A DNA stretch of 64,000 nucleotides from positions 310,001-374,000 of the forward strand of contig JARGPJ010000005.1 in NCBI GenBank assembly GCA_029212615.1, given 5' to 3'. Shown piece after piece: positions 35,102 to 43,372 of this stretch. The position numbers were made by a program, and so were the translations under genes. Below the pieces are notes generated by a model. That model worked only from the letters and a program-made list of their open reading frames with translations, had not been told where the DNA came from and searched no databases. This DNA is from Verrucomicrobiales bacterium (GTDB taxonomy: Bacteria > Verrucomicrobiota > Verrucomicrobiia > Verrucomicrobiales > DEV007). How positions within the stretch are numbered: position 1 is the first letter of the stretch; the number at the start of each line of letters is the position of its first letter.

Positions 35102-37759
35102 TCACTGTCGGCGGAGAACAACCCAGGAAAGGCATGTGTTCCGGCCGCCACCGGGCTTCCCGATCCGGATCGAAATCCGCCCGTCTTCAACACTCACCGT
35201 GATCGATTTTTCCAGGAAGGAACCGGCCGTAGTCGAGGCATCTGAAATGAGCGACTGTCCCTCCACCATCACCTCCTGACCTGACTGATCATGTCCCGCG
35301 TCCCCGACACAGACCGTGACCTCATAGTCGACCCCGTTTTCCACCGCCACCTCCCAGGTATCCGTCTCACGGGTGAAGAGAAACGAATCACGATATGACT
35401 CGGCATACACAGATCGACTCCGCACATTTTGCGAGATGTCATTTTCCCATCCGAATCCACGCCCCTCATTCCAGGGCTCTCCGCGATCCCACTCAGCCTC
35501 GTCGCTCCCTGTGTCAGAAAAATCGAACCTCCGCTCGAGCTGACTGCCCGACTCCGGCCACAGGCCGTCCGTCTCCGGAGTGAGAACAGGCATTCGAACC
35601 GCCCAAATCACCGGTTCATTCGGCGTGAAAAGCAAAGCGTCCTCCCGATCAGGAATCCCGTCACCATCAGCGTCATTCTCATTCTCCGAAGGAAATTCAC
35701 GAAGCGTCAGGCCCTTCACTTTTGGCCACCAATCGCGACAAAACGATCCGCGCGTTCCCCCTTCAAGAGGTGTCAGGGAAGCCGCCCCCGGAAAAGTCTC
35801 CTCACTGAGTCGGAGGACTTCCGCTTTCCAGGCTTCAGTTGCCGCTTCATCCGGGAGAAAGTCGACCTTCTCTCTGTCGACCGGAAGACACCCCAGCATC
35901 GAAAGTCGATTCACAGCGACGAATGCCTCATGATCAACTGACAGGTCCCGCCACGGCCAGAGAAGCAATGGCTGCCCCCAGGTTCCGCCACAGAGATGCT
36001 CGCGAACCTCTTCAAGCCGGGCGCGGTCCATTGGAATTTCCCGGGGATTAATGTCGTGCTCCAGGGCCACCGCTGCCATCGCGGCCCCCGCCTGACCGAC
36101 GTGAATACCCTGATCATGCAGGCGAATCGCCGAACTCACGATACTGCTGTAGCCGAGGTTTTTCTGAGCTCCCAGCAGGCCGTCCATTTCGACAGGGATC
36201 AGACTGCGGGCGGGAAAAACAGACCGGTCACTGAGGTAGTGGGTGTTTCGCCCCGGTTTTTCATAGTCGATCCATGGCCCCTCATCGCCTTCCGCTTCCA
36301 GGTAGGTCCGCCCTGTGCGATGAAAATCATAGTGAAACTGCCAGGCGAACAGCCCATCCGGATACATCACTTCGCTAAACCGCTCTTTCGCCGACTTCTT
36401 CGTCTCCCCGTCGCGGTTTCGAGCGTCCTGTTCCTTCATCATGTAGAGCGCCTTCAGTCGAAGCGATTCACGGAGATAGGGCTTCGGCGGAAGATTGTCC
36501 GGCGTGCCGAACTGATCACTGAGCCGGAAGCCTCGAAATGAGTTCGCTTTATCGGGAGCCTCCTCATGAACAAACTGCTGAAGATGATATAGAAGCTTCA
36601 GGGAATGATTCCTCGCGTCATCAAAAATGAGCTGCCGCTGCGCCCTCGACATTTCGACCAGGTTCTTTTGTGAAGCCCCGGCCTCCGTTTTTTCAAGGGC
36701 CTCGCTCACCCCCCGGGGGAGCCGGGTCAGCGGGTAATCCTGCCCGTTCATGTAGGCGAGAAGAATGCTTGTTTTACCCGTCGGGCTGCTCGTGCCGTCC
36801 ACCAGTCGCCTCACGGTATAAACCGAGAGCTGTCGTCCGGCCTCTTTCCCTGCATCCGGCCAGTGAAGAATGCTGCCCTGCTTTGCTGCCTCATCCCACT
36901 TCAGCCCGCCGAACGCTTTACGGCTCAGCTTCGTGGCGCGGGGGAAATATCGATCATCAAAGCCCTCCGGTTTCGGAATAGCGACCGCCTCATCTGATTC
37001 CTCAAGGATCATCGCCCAGGTGATCGGATTCATTTCATTCGGCGGAAACTTCGACAAATCCGCCGGGGCACTGGGTTCACCATATCGGGAATAAGGATCA
37101 GGCCCGCACTCATACGCGGCACCGGAGAGCTGAATTGCCTCACCCCAGTCAGAGGCGTCGATCGTGATTGAAGCCCCGACATGCAAATCCGGGCGCTTCC
37201 TTCCAGCATCCACAAAAGACATTCCAGTGAGTCGCGGTCGTTCAACCGATTGATCGACCTCAGCCGCGTGCGGATAATAATTCCAATGAACCTCGACCTG
37301 CCCCGAATCCAGATACGGCTGAATCATCTTTCTGAAGATCGCTTCCGCCTCCACCGGCTGGAAGGTGGATGGCCCGTGGTAAGGCATCCCGGGCATTCTC
37401 GAGCCATACTTCGCCGAGTTTCCCCACTCGATCTGATCCATGAGCTCCCGAAAAAGTCCGCTCCGATGAAAAGAACGCTTCATCGGATGCCAATCAGGAC
37501 CCCAGCCGACCTTGCCCACCCCTTTATTCTCATCGACACAGGCGAGCCCCTGTTCCGTGTATTGTCCCCCGAACCACTCACCATCGTGAACGATGATCGT
37601 CTTCTTCACCCCGAGACGGACGGCCATCACCGCAGCCGCCCAGCCCGACTCCGTTGCCCCTACGATGAGCAGATCGCAGGTCGCTTTGTGATCCGCAGCC
37701 CTTCCACTCAGGAACACGAAGACCAACAGACAGGTCAGGGCAAGACGGTTTCCTTTCAC
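35102..37759 (-). CDS. secreted FAD-dependent oxidoreductase with C-terminal accessory domain
   Basis: An 885-residue protein with a signal peptide (LALTCLLVFVFLSGRA). Residues about 28-560 are an FAD_oxidored-type domain: LLIVGATESGWAAAVMAVRLG is the dinucleotide-binding motif, followed by DGEWFGGQYTEQG and IDASDWGEAIQLSGA. A DADGDGIPDREDALLF calcium-loop-like motif follows at about residue 720. The last 130 residues form a beta-sandwich-like domain resembling golvesin or carbohydrate-binding domains. Such secreted FAD proteins are multiplied in Planctomycetota and Verrucomicrobiota; their substrates are unknown. It is the most upstream gene of the leftward run before metX. Confidence 0.82.
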   Translation of the reverse strand: MKGNRLALTCLLVFVFLSGRAADHKATCDLLIVGATESGWAAAVMAVRLGVKKTIIVHDGEWFGGQYTEQGLACVDENKGVGKVGWGPDWHPMKRSFHRSGLFRELMDQIEWGNSAKYGSRMPGMPYHGPSTFQPVEAEAIFRKMIQPYLDSGQVEVHWNYYPHAAEVDQSVERPRLTGMSFVDAGRKRPDLHVGASITIDASDWGEAIQLSGAAYECGPDPYSRYGEPSAPADLSKFPPNEMNPITWAMILEESDEAVAIPKPEGFDDRYFPRATKLSRKAFGGLKWDEAAKQGSILHWPDAGKEAGRQLSVYTVRRLVDGTSSPTGKTSILLAYMNGQDYPLTRLPRGVSEALEKTEAGASQKNLVEMSRAQRQLIFDDARNHSLKLLYHLQQFVHEEAPDKANSFRGFRLSDQFGTPDNLPPKPYLRESLRLKALYMMKEQDARNRDGETKKSAKERFSEVMYPDGLFAWQFHYDFHRTGRTYLEAEGDEGPWIDYEKPGRNTHYLSDRSVFPARSLIPVEMDGLLGAQKNLGYSSIVSSAIRLHDQGIHVGQAGAAMAAVALEHDINPREIPMDRARLEEVREHLCGGTWGQPLLLWPWRDLSVDHEAFVAVNRLSMLGCLPVDREKVDFLPDEAATEAWKAEVLRLSEETFPGAASLTPLEGGTRGSFCRDWWPKVKGLTLREFPSENENDADGDGIPDREDALLFTPNEPVIWAVRMPVLTPETDGLWPESGSQLERRFDFSDTGSDEAEWDRGEPWNEGRGFGWENDISQNVRSRSVYAESYRDSFLFTRETDTWEVAVENGVDYEVTVCVGDAGHDQSGQEVMVEGQSLISDASTTAGSFLEKSITVSVEDGRISIRIGKPGGGRNTCLSWVVLRRQ

Positions 37760-37813
37760 CCAATCAAAAGACGATAAACCTCTTCATCTGACAAGCTGAA
37801 ACACTCCCGACCC

Positions 37814-37844
37814 AACAGGGTTGAATCAGGGACCTGACCCTGTT
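37814..37844. repeat. nested palindrome upstream of pth
   Basis: An outer stem AACAGGG / CCCTGTT encloses an inner stem TCAGG / CCTGA with a two-base loop; only the five bases TTGAA on one side are unpaired. It ends 10 nt before the GTG start of pth. It may be a REP-like repeat or a leader structure controlling pth translation. Confidence 0.55.
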
Positions 37845-37854
37845 ACTTTGCGGG

Positions 37855-38493
37855 GTGAGCTTACTGGACCGCCTGTTTAACGAAATCGAAGAGGAACTGC
37901 CCGATGAAAACGGTCATATTCGCCTCGTCGTCGGGCTTGGTAATCCCGGCCCTGAATATGAAGGCACCCGTCACAACATCGGCTTCGACCTCGTCGACCG
38001 GCTCGCCGCGACCAGATCACTGAAATGGACCCGGGAGAGAAAGTTCAGGTCCAAAATCGCCACACAAAGCGCTTCTCTCATTTTATCCAAGCCGCTTACC
38101 TTCATGAACTTGAGCGGTAACGCAGTCGCACGACTGACCAAATTTTACAAACTGAAACCCGATCAGGTTCTCGTTGTTTACGATGATGTCGACCTGCCCA
38201 TCGGTAAAATGCGATTTCGGGCCAATGGATCCGCCGGTGGCCACAACGGGATTAAATCTCTCATCGAATATTTAGGAACGAACGAATTTCCCCGTTTAAA
38301 GCTTGGAATCGGTGCCGCAGGCCGTCCCGGGGGCATGGTGGATCATGTTTTGGGCAAATTCTCTGAAGAAGAATCGAGAGAATTAGAAAAAGTCCTAGCC
38401 ATTGCTGAAGATGGGGTAAATTGTGCGCTTTCCGCTGGTTTGTCCGCTGCAATGAACCAGTACAACCGGCGGGAACCTCTGGAGAAAGGGTAA
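37855..38493 (+). CDS. pth: peptidyl-tRNA hydrolase
   Basis: Pth frees tRNA from peptidyl-tRNAs dropped by ribosomes. The 212-residue protein has VVGLGNPGPEYEGTRHNIGFD with the catalytic His, TFMNLSGNAV with the substrate-binding Asn, VVYDDVDLPIGKMRFR with the key Asp, and GGHNGIKSL. All four functional residues are present. The start is GTG at 37855; the first 21 residues (MSLLDRLFNEIEEELPDENG) are an extension compared with E. coli Pth. A nested palindrome lies immediately upstream. rpsF follows after 34 bp. Confidence 0.95.
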   Translation: MSLLDRLFNEIEEELPDENGHIRLVVGLGNPGPEYEGTRHNIGFDLVDRLAATRSLKWTRERKFRSKIATQSASLILSKPLTFMNLSGNAVARLTKFYKLKPDQVLVVYDDVDLPIGKMRFRANGSAGGHNGIKSLIEYLGTNEFPRLKLGIGAAGRPGGMVDHVLGKFSEEESRELEKVLAIAEDGVNCALSAGLSAAMNQYNRREPLEKG

Positions 38494-38527
38494 AGTTACC
38501 TGATCGACAATCCCCAAGAATCATTTC

Positions 38528-38815
38528 ATGAAACGAAAGTACGAAGGAGTTTACGTCCTCAAAATGCAAGGACAGGAAGAAGGCATCGACGAGATGGTCA
38601 CCAATATCACGAAGGAGCTGGAATCAAAAGGAGCCTCTCTTGAGCAGATTGATCGTCTTGGTCGCCGTGAATTCGCCAACACAAATCACGCGAAGCAGAA
38701 GCACGGCTACTACGTGCAGTTCCAGTTTATCGCCGAACCAGCAGTGGTCGACGGTGTCGAAGCGAGCCTGAAGTTGAACGACCAGGTCATGCTTCAACAC
38801 TACCGCCGCATCTAG
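38528..38815 (+). CDS. rpsF: 30S ribosomal protein S6
   Basis: A 95-residue S6 protein: YEGVYVLKMQGQEEGID at the start, ITKELESKGASLEQIDRLGRREFA, then KHGYYVQFQFIAE and a C-terminal LKLNDQVMLQHYRRI. In many bacteria rpsF is followed by ssb, rpsR and rplI; here it is followed by terminator-like structures and a helicase gene, and is instead paired with pth upstream. Confidence 0.94.
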   Translation: MKRKYEGVYVLKMQGQEEGIDEMVTNITKELESKGASLEQIDRLGRREFANTNHAKQKHGYYVQFQFIAEPAVVDGVEASLKLNDQVMLQHYRRI

Positions 38816-38823
38816 TCTTTCAT

Positions 38824-38841
38824 CGGCTCATGAATGAGCCG
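38824..38841 (+). terminator. hairpin after rpsF
   Basis: An 18-base perfect palindrome (CGGCTCAT / ATGAGCCG) begins 8 nt after the rpsF stop codon. There is no T-run, so it may stabilise the 3' end of the mRNA rather than end it; a stronger terminator follows. Confidence 0.4.
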
Positions 38842-38880
38842 TACCGGAATCAAATGCGTCGATGACGACATTCGTTCCGT

Positions 38881-38913
38881 AGTCCCGTTGTCCCAGGACT
38901 CGCGGGATTTTTC
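38881..38913 (+). terminator. Rho-independent terminator of pth-rpsF
   Basis: The outer stem AGTCCCG / CGGGATT encloses an inner stem GTCC / GGAC and is followed by TTTTCG. It lies 66 nt after rpsF and separates the ribosomal-protein transcript from the helicase gene. Confidence 0.65.
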
Positions 38914-39055
38914 GTCTGGTCATCTCTCAAGGATGACCGGATTTTACCCACCCCTGAGCTTCTACAATCTCACCGGCGAAACTCGATAGGTTTTGCGGTT
39001 ATGAGACGGCAGAACTCCCAACATCTCAACGCACCAGTTTTTCTCCTCCCTACTT

Positions 39056-42000
39056 ATGAACGTTGATCGCGCGACGCTCGACTTCCTTAATTCATTCTCT
39101 GACGATGAGAAGAAAGAAGGACAACGCCTCCACGACGAGGGAGCTGTCACGCAGATTTTCGGGAATCACCTCCTCATCCAGGGAAAAATCGAAGACGGAG
39201 GCTGGTCCTGCCGCACCAAGCTGCAGCTCCAGGGAAATGAATGGATCGGCGAAGCTGATGAGAAAAGCGACTCGGGCCGCGCCTCTCTTTACGCAACCAT
39301 GCTCGAAAAGATCGCCCGCAAAGGCGATCTCCCTGAGGCTCCCAACGAAGTTGGCGAGCGTTCTCTCACTGAGGTGATCGAAGATAAACTGGGGCGGACC
39401 CTCACCGGCGAAGAGGATGAATACCTCGGAAAGCTGGAACGCCGCTACCGCCGCTTCGAGTTGGAGCGCGAAATTTTCGACTCGGACCTCGTTCGCCTCA
39501 ATCCACGGTGGCCGGTTGATTCGTTCGACCCACTGACACTCTGGCCGACTCCGCCGAACGACATTCTTGAATTCTGGAACTACCTTGCGCATGCCTTTGA
39601 AAAAGGGAACTTCGAGTATCCTGAGTTTCTTGAAATCGTAACCGACCGTGACTGGACTCACCAGCGCATGGCCGAGTGGGAACGTCGCCGTGAAGAGAGC
39701 GAGTGGCGCTACCAGGTCGAAGTGTTTGAAAAACGCCCCGCGGAAGACGGCGTCGAAGCGATTGAATTTCGACTCCGTATCAGCACGAGAGAGGCACGCC
39801 TCATGGTCAAAAAGGGCGATGCAGAGACATTTGATCGCGTTGCCGAGAGCGAAGAATTCGAACACCTTCAGGAGCGTTACGCTAATGGTGGACTTCGCAT
39901 GGATGCCGCTTCGGAGATTCTCTGGAGCAAGTTCCTCCTCGCGGCGAGCCACGAAGACGAATCCGACGGTGGACTCTCCCTGGACCGCATTGACAACTGC
40001 CGTTTCCTCAATCGACTCTTTCACCAGCCGGAACTGGAAGGCCGAATCGTCAATCTTGACGAACATCCTTTTCAAATCAGCGGCCTCCCTCTTCGTTGGA
40101 TCTGCCGGACCGACACGATGGGCTCCGAAGACTACGAGCTGCAACTGGTGACCGGAGATGATCGCGATGTTTCCCACACCGTGAGATTGTTACCGGGCGA
40201 TGAGTCACTCTACATGAGCGACGAAACGGTGTTCCGCGGACCTGAACACTGGGTCAAAAACGAAACCCTGATCGAACCGCGCGTCGTTATCCCCTCGTCC
40301 GTTGTGGAGAGCGAATCAGGCGTTGCCTTCCTTCACCGCCTCGGCTCGGAAGTTCCTGCCACCCTGAGCTCCCGCATCAAGGAGGAGTCTCTCGAGATTA
40401 TTTTCAACCTCAGCATTTCCGGCAGTGCCACCGGCGCAAGCAGTGAGCACATGCTCATGAATATTGTCGCCAGAAACAGCGATGCAAGCCGCGAGGAAGC
40501 CCTCGGCCGTGAAGGCTGGGAAGTGATGAGCCGGCCCGAATCCGGTGGCGACATTCTCTACCGCTACGATCGAGCCTTGCAACGACGTGTCGGCATGCTC
40601 ATCTCTCCCATGCAGCCGACCTTCGATGGCAATCTCGGCATGTATCGGGCCCGCGTCACCAAGAACTTCCCCGATAAATACGCGGAGTGGCTCGAAACAC
40701 TGCCCGAAGAGATCCAGATCATCGCCGACGGCGATCTTGCCACCCTCGAAGCGGAACCGGTTGAAGCACAGGTGTCATTTGAGGTCGTGAACGAAGAGAT
40801 CGACTGGTTTGACCTCAAAGTCGTCGTCAAAGTCGAAGGCATGGATCTCTCTCAGGATGAAATCCGGGCCCTTGTCCAGGCACGTGGACAGTTCGTGCGG
40901 ATGGATCGTGGAGGCTGGCTCCGCCTCAAGATGAATCTCGACGAAGAACAGCAGGCTGCCGTTTCCCGGATCGGGCTCGACCCCTTTGATCTCACCGGCG
41001 AGGTGCACCGCATGCACGCCCTTCAGCTCGCGGAGCCGATGGCAAAAGAGATCTTCGATGCGAAAGCATGGGAGAAAATCAGTGACCGCGCCCGGAACCT
41101 GCAGCTTCAGGTCAGACCTGAAGTGCCTCCCGGCCTCAACGTTAACCTTCGCCCCTATCAGGTCGAAGGCTTTCACTTCCTCGCCTATCTCGCGACGAAC
41201 AAGTTCGGCGGCATTCTCGCCGATGACATGGGTCTCGGTAAGACAATTCAGTCTCTGACCTGGCTCCTCTGGCTTCGCGACGAGGCGGGAGATAATGCCT
41301 GCCCGAGCCTTGTCGTCTGTCCGAAGTCGGTTCTCGACGTCTGGGGTGATGAAGTTAAGAAGGCCGCGCCGGCAATTCGTGTTCAAGTTCTCCGCAATAA
41401 ATCAGAGCTCGAAGTCGAGAGACTCGGCAAAGACGTCGATCTTCTCGTCGTCAACTACAGCCAGCTCCGAACCTGTGCCGATGAATTTAAGGACATCAAA
41501 TGGCTCGGGATCATTCTTGATGAGGGTCAGCAAATTAAAAACCCTGATTCAAAGGCCGCAAAATCAGCTCGTGCCCTTTCCGCCAACAACCGCCTTGTTC
41601 TGACAGGAACACCGATTGAGAACCGCCTCCTCGATGTATGGAGCCTCATGGGTTTTGCCATGCCGGGCATCCTTGGCGATCGCAAATACTTCCGCGAGCA
41701 CTTTGACCGCCGCAAGGACACCATGTCTCAGACGCGCCTCACCGCCCGTCTCCGCCCCTTCCTTCTCCGCCGGACCAAAGGCGAAGTGGCTCTCGATCTT
41801 CCGCCGAAAATCGAGGAGGACGTCTTCAGCGAAATGGAGGATGTCCAACACCAGATGTATCAGGACGAACTGGAGCGTATTCAGAAAGTTCTTCTTGGTA
41901 TTGAGAACGACGACAGCCTCCGGAAGAACAGCTTTGTGATCCTTCAGGGTCTCATGCGTTTGCGTCAAATCTGCTGTCACCCGGGCCTCATCGATCCGAA

Positions 42001-42565
42001 GCACAAGTATGAGCAGAGCGCCAAAATGAACGCTCTTTTCTACCTTCTCGACCAACTGCACGAAGAAGGCCACAAAGTGCTCGTCTTCAGTCAGTTTGTT
42101 TCAATGCTCGACATCATTAAGGAAGAGCTTGAAGAACGCGAGCGCCCCATCAGCTACCTCACCGGTCAGACCAAAAACCGTCACGAGGTCATCAGTGATT
42201 TCCAGGAGAGCAAAGATCCGAAAACATTCCTTCTCTCGCTCAAAGCGGGTGGCAGTGGTTTGAACCTGACATCAGCGAGCTACGTCATTCTCTATGATCC
42301 CTGGTGGAACCCGGCGGTTGAGAATCAGGCGATTGACCGTTGCCACCGTATCGGCCAGGAGAGCAAGGTGAACGCTTATCGACTCCTCATGCGCGACAGC
42401 GTCGAAGAGAAGATCCGGATTCTCCAGCAGCAAAAGAGTGCGATGATGACCGGAGTCCTCGGCGAGGAAGGCTTCACCCGAAACCTTGAAATGGACGATC
42501 TTAAGTTCCTCTTCAACGCCGGGCATGTTGACCCGACAACGGAGAAGAAAAAGAAGAAGGGCTAG
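39056..42565 (+). CDS. SNF2-family helicase with degenerate SWIM-like N-terminus
   Basis: A 1169-residue Swi2/Snf2 translocase. The first 60-90 residues resemble a SWIM domain (GAVTQIFGNHLLIQG) but lack its zinc ligands. Residues about 95-650 have no family I can name. The SNF2 ATPase begins near 700: LRPYQVEGFHFLAYL, Walker A DDMGLGKTIQS (around 724-734), motif II LDEGQ instead of DEAH, and motif III LTGTPIENRLLD. The C-terminal helicase domain has SLKAGGSGLNLTSA and AIDRCHRIGQESKV. It likely acts on protein-DNA or protein-RNA-polymerase complexes. It stands alone, flanked by terminator-like sequences. Confidence 0.93.
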   Translation: MNVDRATLDFLNSFSDDEKKEGQRLHDEGAVTQIFGNHLLIQGKIEDGGWSCRTKLQLQGNEWIGEADEKSDSGRASLYATMLEKIARKGDLPEAPNEVGERSLTEVIEDKLGRTLTGEEDEYLGKLERRYRRFELEREIFDSDLVRLNPRWPVDSFDPLTLWPTPPNDILEFWNYLAHAFEKGNFEYPEFLEIVTDRDWTHQRMAEWERRREESEWRYQVEVFEKRPAEDGVEAIEFRLRISTREARLMVKKGDAETFDRVAESEEFEHLQERYANGGLRMDAASEILWSKFLLAASHEDESDGGLSLDRIDNCRFLNRLFHQPELEGRIVNLDEHPFQISGLPLRWICRTDTMGSEDYELQLVTGDDRDVSHTVRLLPGDESLYMSDETVFRGPEHWVKNETLIEPRVVIPSSVVESESGVAFLHRLGSEVPATLSSRIKEESLEIIFNLSISGSATGASSEHMLMNIVARNSDASREEALGREGWEVMSRPESGGDILYRYDRALQRRVGMLISPMQPTFDGNLGMYRARVTKNFPDKYAEWLETLPEEIQIIADGDLATLEAEPVEAQVSFEVVNEEIDWFDLKVVVKVEGMDLSQDEIRALVQARGQFVRMDRGGWLRLKMNLDEEQQAAVSRIGLDPFDLTGEVHRMHALQLAEPMAKEIFDAKAWEKISDRARNLQLQVRPEVPPGLNVNLRPYQVEGFHFLAYLATNKFGGILADDMGLGKTIQSLTWLLWLRDEAGDNACPSLVVCPKSVLDVWGDEVKKAAPAIRVQVLRNKSELEVERLGKDVDLLVVNYSQLRTCADEFKDIKWLGIILDEGQQIKNPDSKAAKSARALSANNRLVLTGTPIENRLLDVWSLMGFAMPGILGDRKYFREHFDRRKDTMSQTRLTARLRPFLLRRTKGEVALDLPPKIEEDVFSEMEDVQHQMYQDELERIQKVLLGIENDDSLRKNSFVILQGLMRLRQICCHPGLIDPKHKYEQSAKMNALFYLLDQLHEEGHKVLVFSQFVSMLDIIKEELEERERPISYLTGQTKNRHEVISDFQESKDPKTFLLSLKAGGSGLNLTSASYVILYDPWWNPAVENQAIDRCHRIGQESKVNAYRLLMRDSVEEKIRILQQQKSAMMTGVLGEEGFTRNLEMDDLKFLFNAGHVDPTTEKKKKKG

Positions 42566-42681
42566 GAATAGCCCCGGGATCAGGACCCCTCTCGCGCCGG
42601 ACAAAGAAAGAGAGATTGTGCCCCTTTGTGCGATGAGGGGCATGGTGCGAAACGCTGACAATAACGAAGCGCGCACGAACG

Positions 42682-42696
42682 TCCGGCGGAGCCGGA
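42682..42696. other. hairpin between convergent helicase and CNBD genes
   Basis: TCCGGC / GCCGGA form a 6-bp stem with a 3-base loop, followed by a second GC-rich structure near 42704-42722 (CACGC / GCGTG). These lie in the 159-bp gap between the two convergent stop codons and may end transcription from either side. Confidence 0.4.
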
Positions 42697-42724
42697 AGGT
42701 TTAAGGCGCACGCAGCGCGTGCCC

Positions 42725-43300
42725 TTACTTCGCCGCCTTCTTCAGGGCTCGAAGCTCCGTGTCGATCGTCGCCAGATATGCGGATGTTGCCTTGAGACGC
42801 TTTGTCGTCAGCTTGGCGATGAATTCATACAGCGCGGCGTAGAACGGAGCGTTCTCGTCCTTCGGCATGACGTGCTCAAGGAATTTCTGATCCACCGCGA
42901 GGCAGAACGCCTCTTTCACCGCGACAATGGAGGCGGAACGGACTTCATCTTCAAGAGCGGCGAGTTCGCCGAAAATATCACCCGTCTGGTTCATCTTCAC
43001 GAGTTGATCACCGCCTTTCATGACAGCAATCTCACCGGCGAGAAGAATGAAGATACGGGAAGCCTCATCGCCCTCTGCGATAATGACATCTCCCGGATCG
43101 CATTCGATAAAAGCCGAGGCATGTAAAACCTGATCAAGGTGCTCTTTACTGAAGGCTTCCAAAAAGGGAACTTCCATGAGCGTTTCGGGAACATTGTTCT
43201 CGTCGTGGATGTAGGCGAATTCTTGCACGCTGGAAATATAGGATTTGGCTCCTCGTCTGTCGAGTGGAGAAAAGCCGCTGAGAGCTTTTCGTGAGGGCAT
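42725..43300 (-). CDS. cyclic nucleotide-binding domain protein
   Basis: A protein of up to 191 residues. The CNBD (about residues 42-150) has FIECDPGDVIIAEGDEASRI, FILLAGEIAVMKGG, and the phosphate-cassette section GDIFGELAALEDEVRSASIV. No helix-turn-helix follows, only a helical tail of about 40 residues, so it is not a CRP-type regulator; it may bind a partner protein. The arginine of the cassette is present (VRSAS). The true start may be downstream of 43300, because the amt terminator reaches exactly to 43301; a GTG at 43228 (VQEFAYIHDENN) would be a sensible start. Confidence 0.8.
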   Translation of the reverse strand: MPSRKALSGFSPLDRRGAKSYISSVQEFAYIHDENNVPETLMEVPFLEAFSKEHLDQVLHASAFIECDPGDVIIAEGDEASRIFILLAGEIAVMKGGDQLVKMNQTGDIFGELAALEDEVRSASIVAVKEAFCLAVDQKFLEHVMPKDENAPFYAALYEFIAKLTTKRLKATSAYLATIDTELRALKKAAK

Positions 43301-43336
43301 AAAAAAAGAGCGGTGGGGTTTTCACCCCACCGCTCT
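43301..43336 (-). terminator. Rho-independent terminator of the ammonium transporter gene
   Basis: An 11-bp perfect GC-rich stem (GAGCGGTGGGG / CCCCACCGCTC) with a 6-nt loop is followed, on the minus strand, by seven T residues. It is the clearest intrinsic terminator in the window. Confidence 0.93.
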
Positions 43337-43372
43337 CGCTGGTCTCACTATGAAACTCTTAAATCAGTTAGA

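Noticed and set aside
39092..40177. Long minus-strand reading frame (361 codons) opposite the helicase
   Set aside because: It lies wholly antisense to the strongly supported SNF2 gene, and its translation shows no recognised motif; it is a by-product of codon bias.
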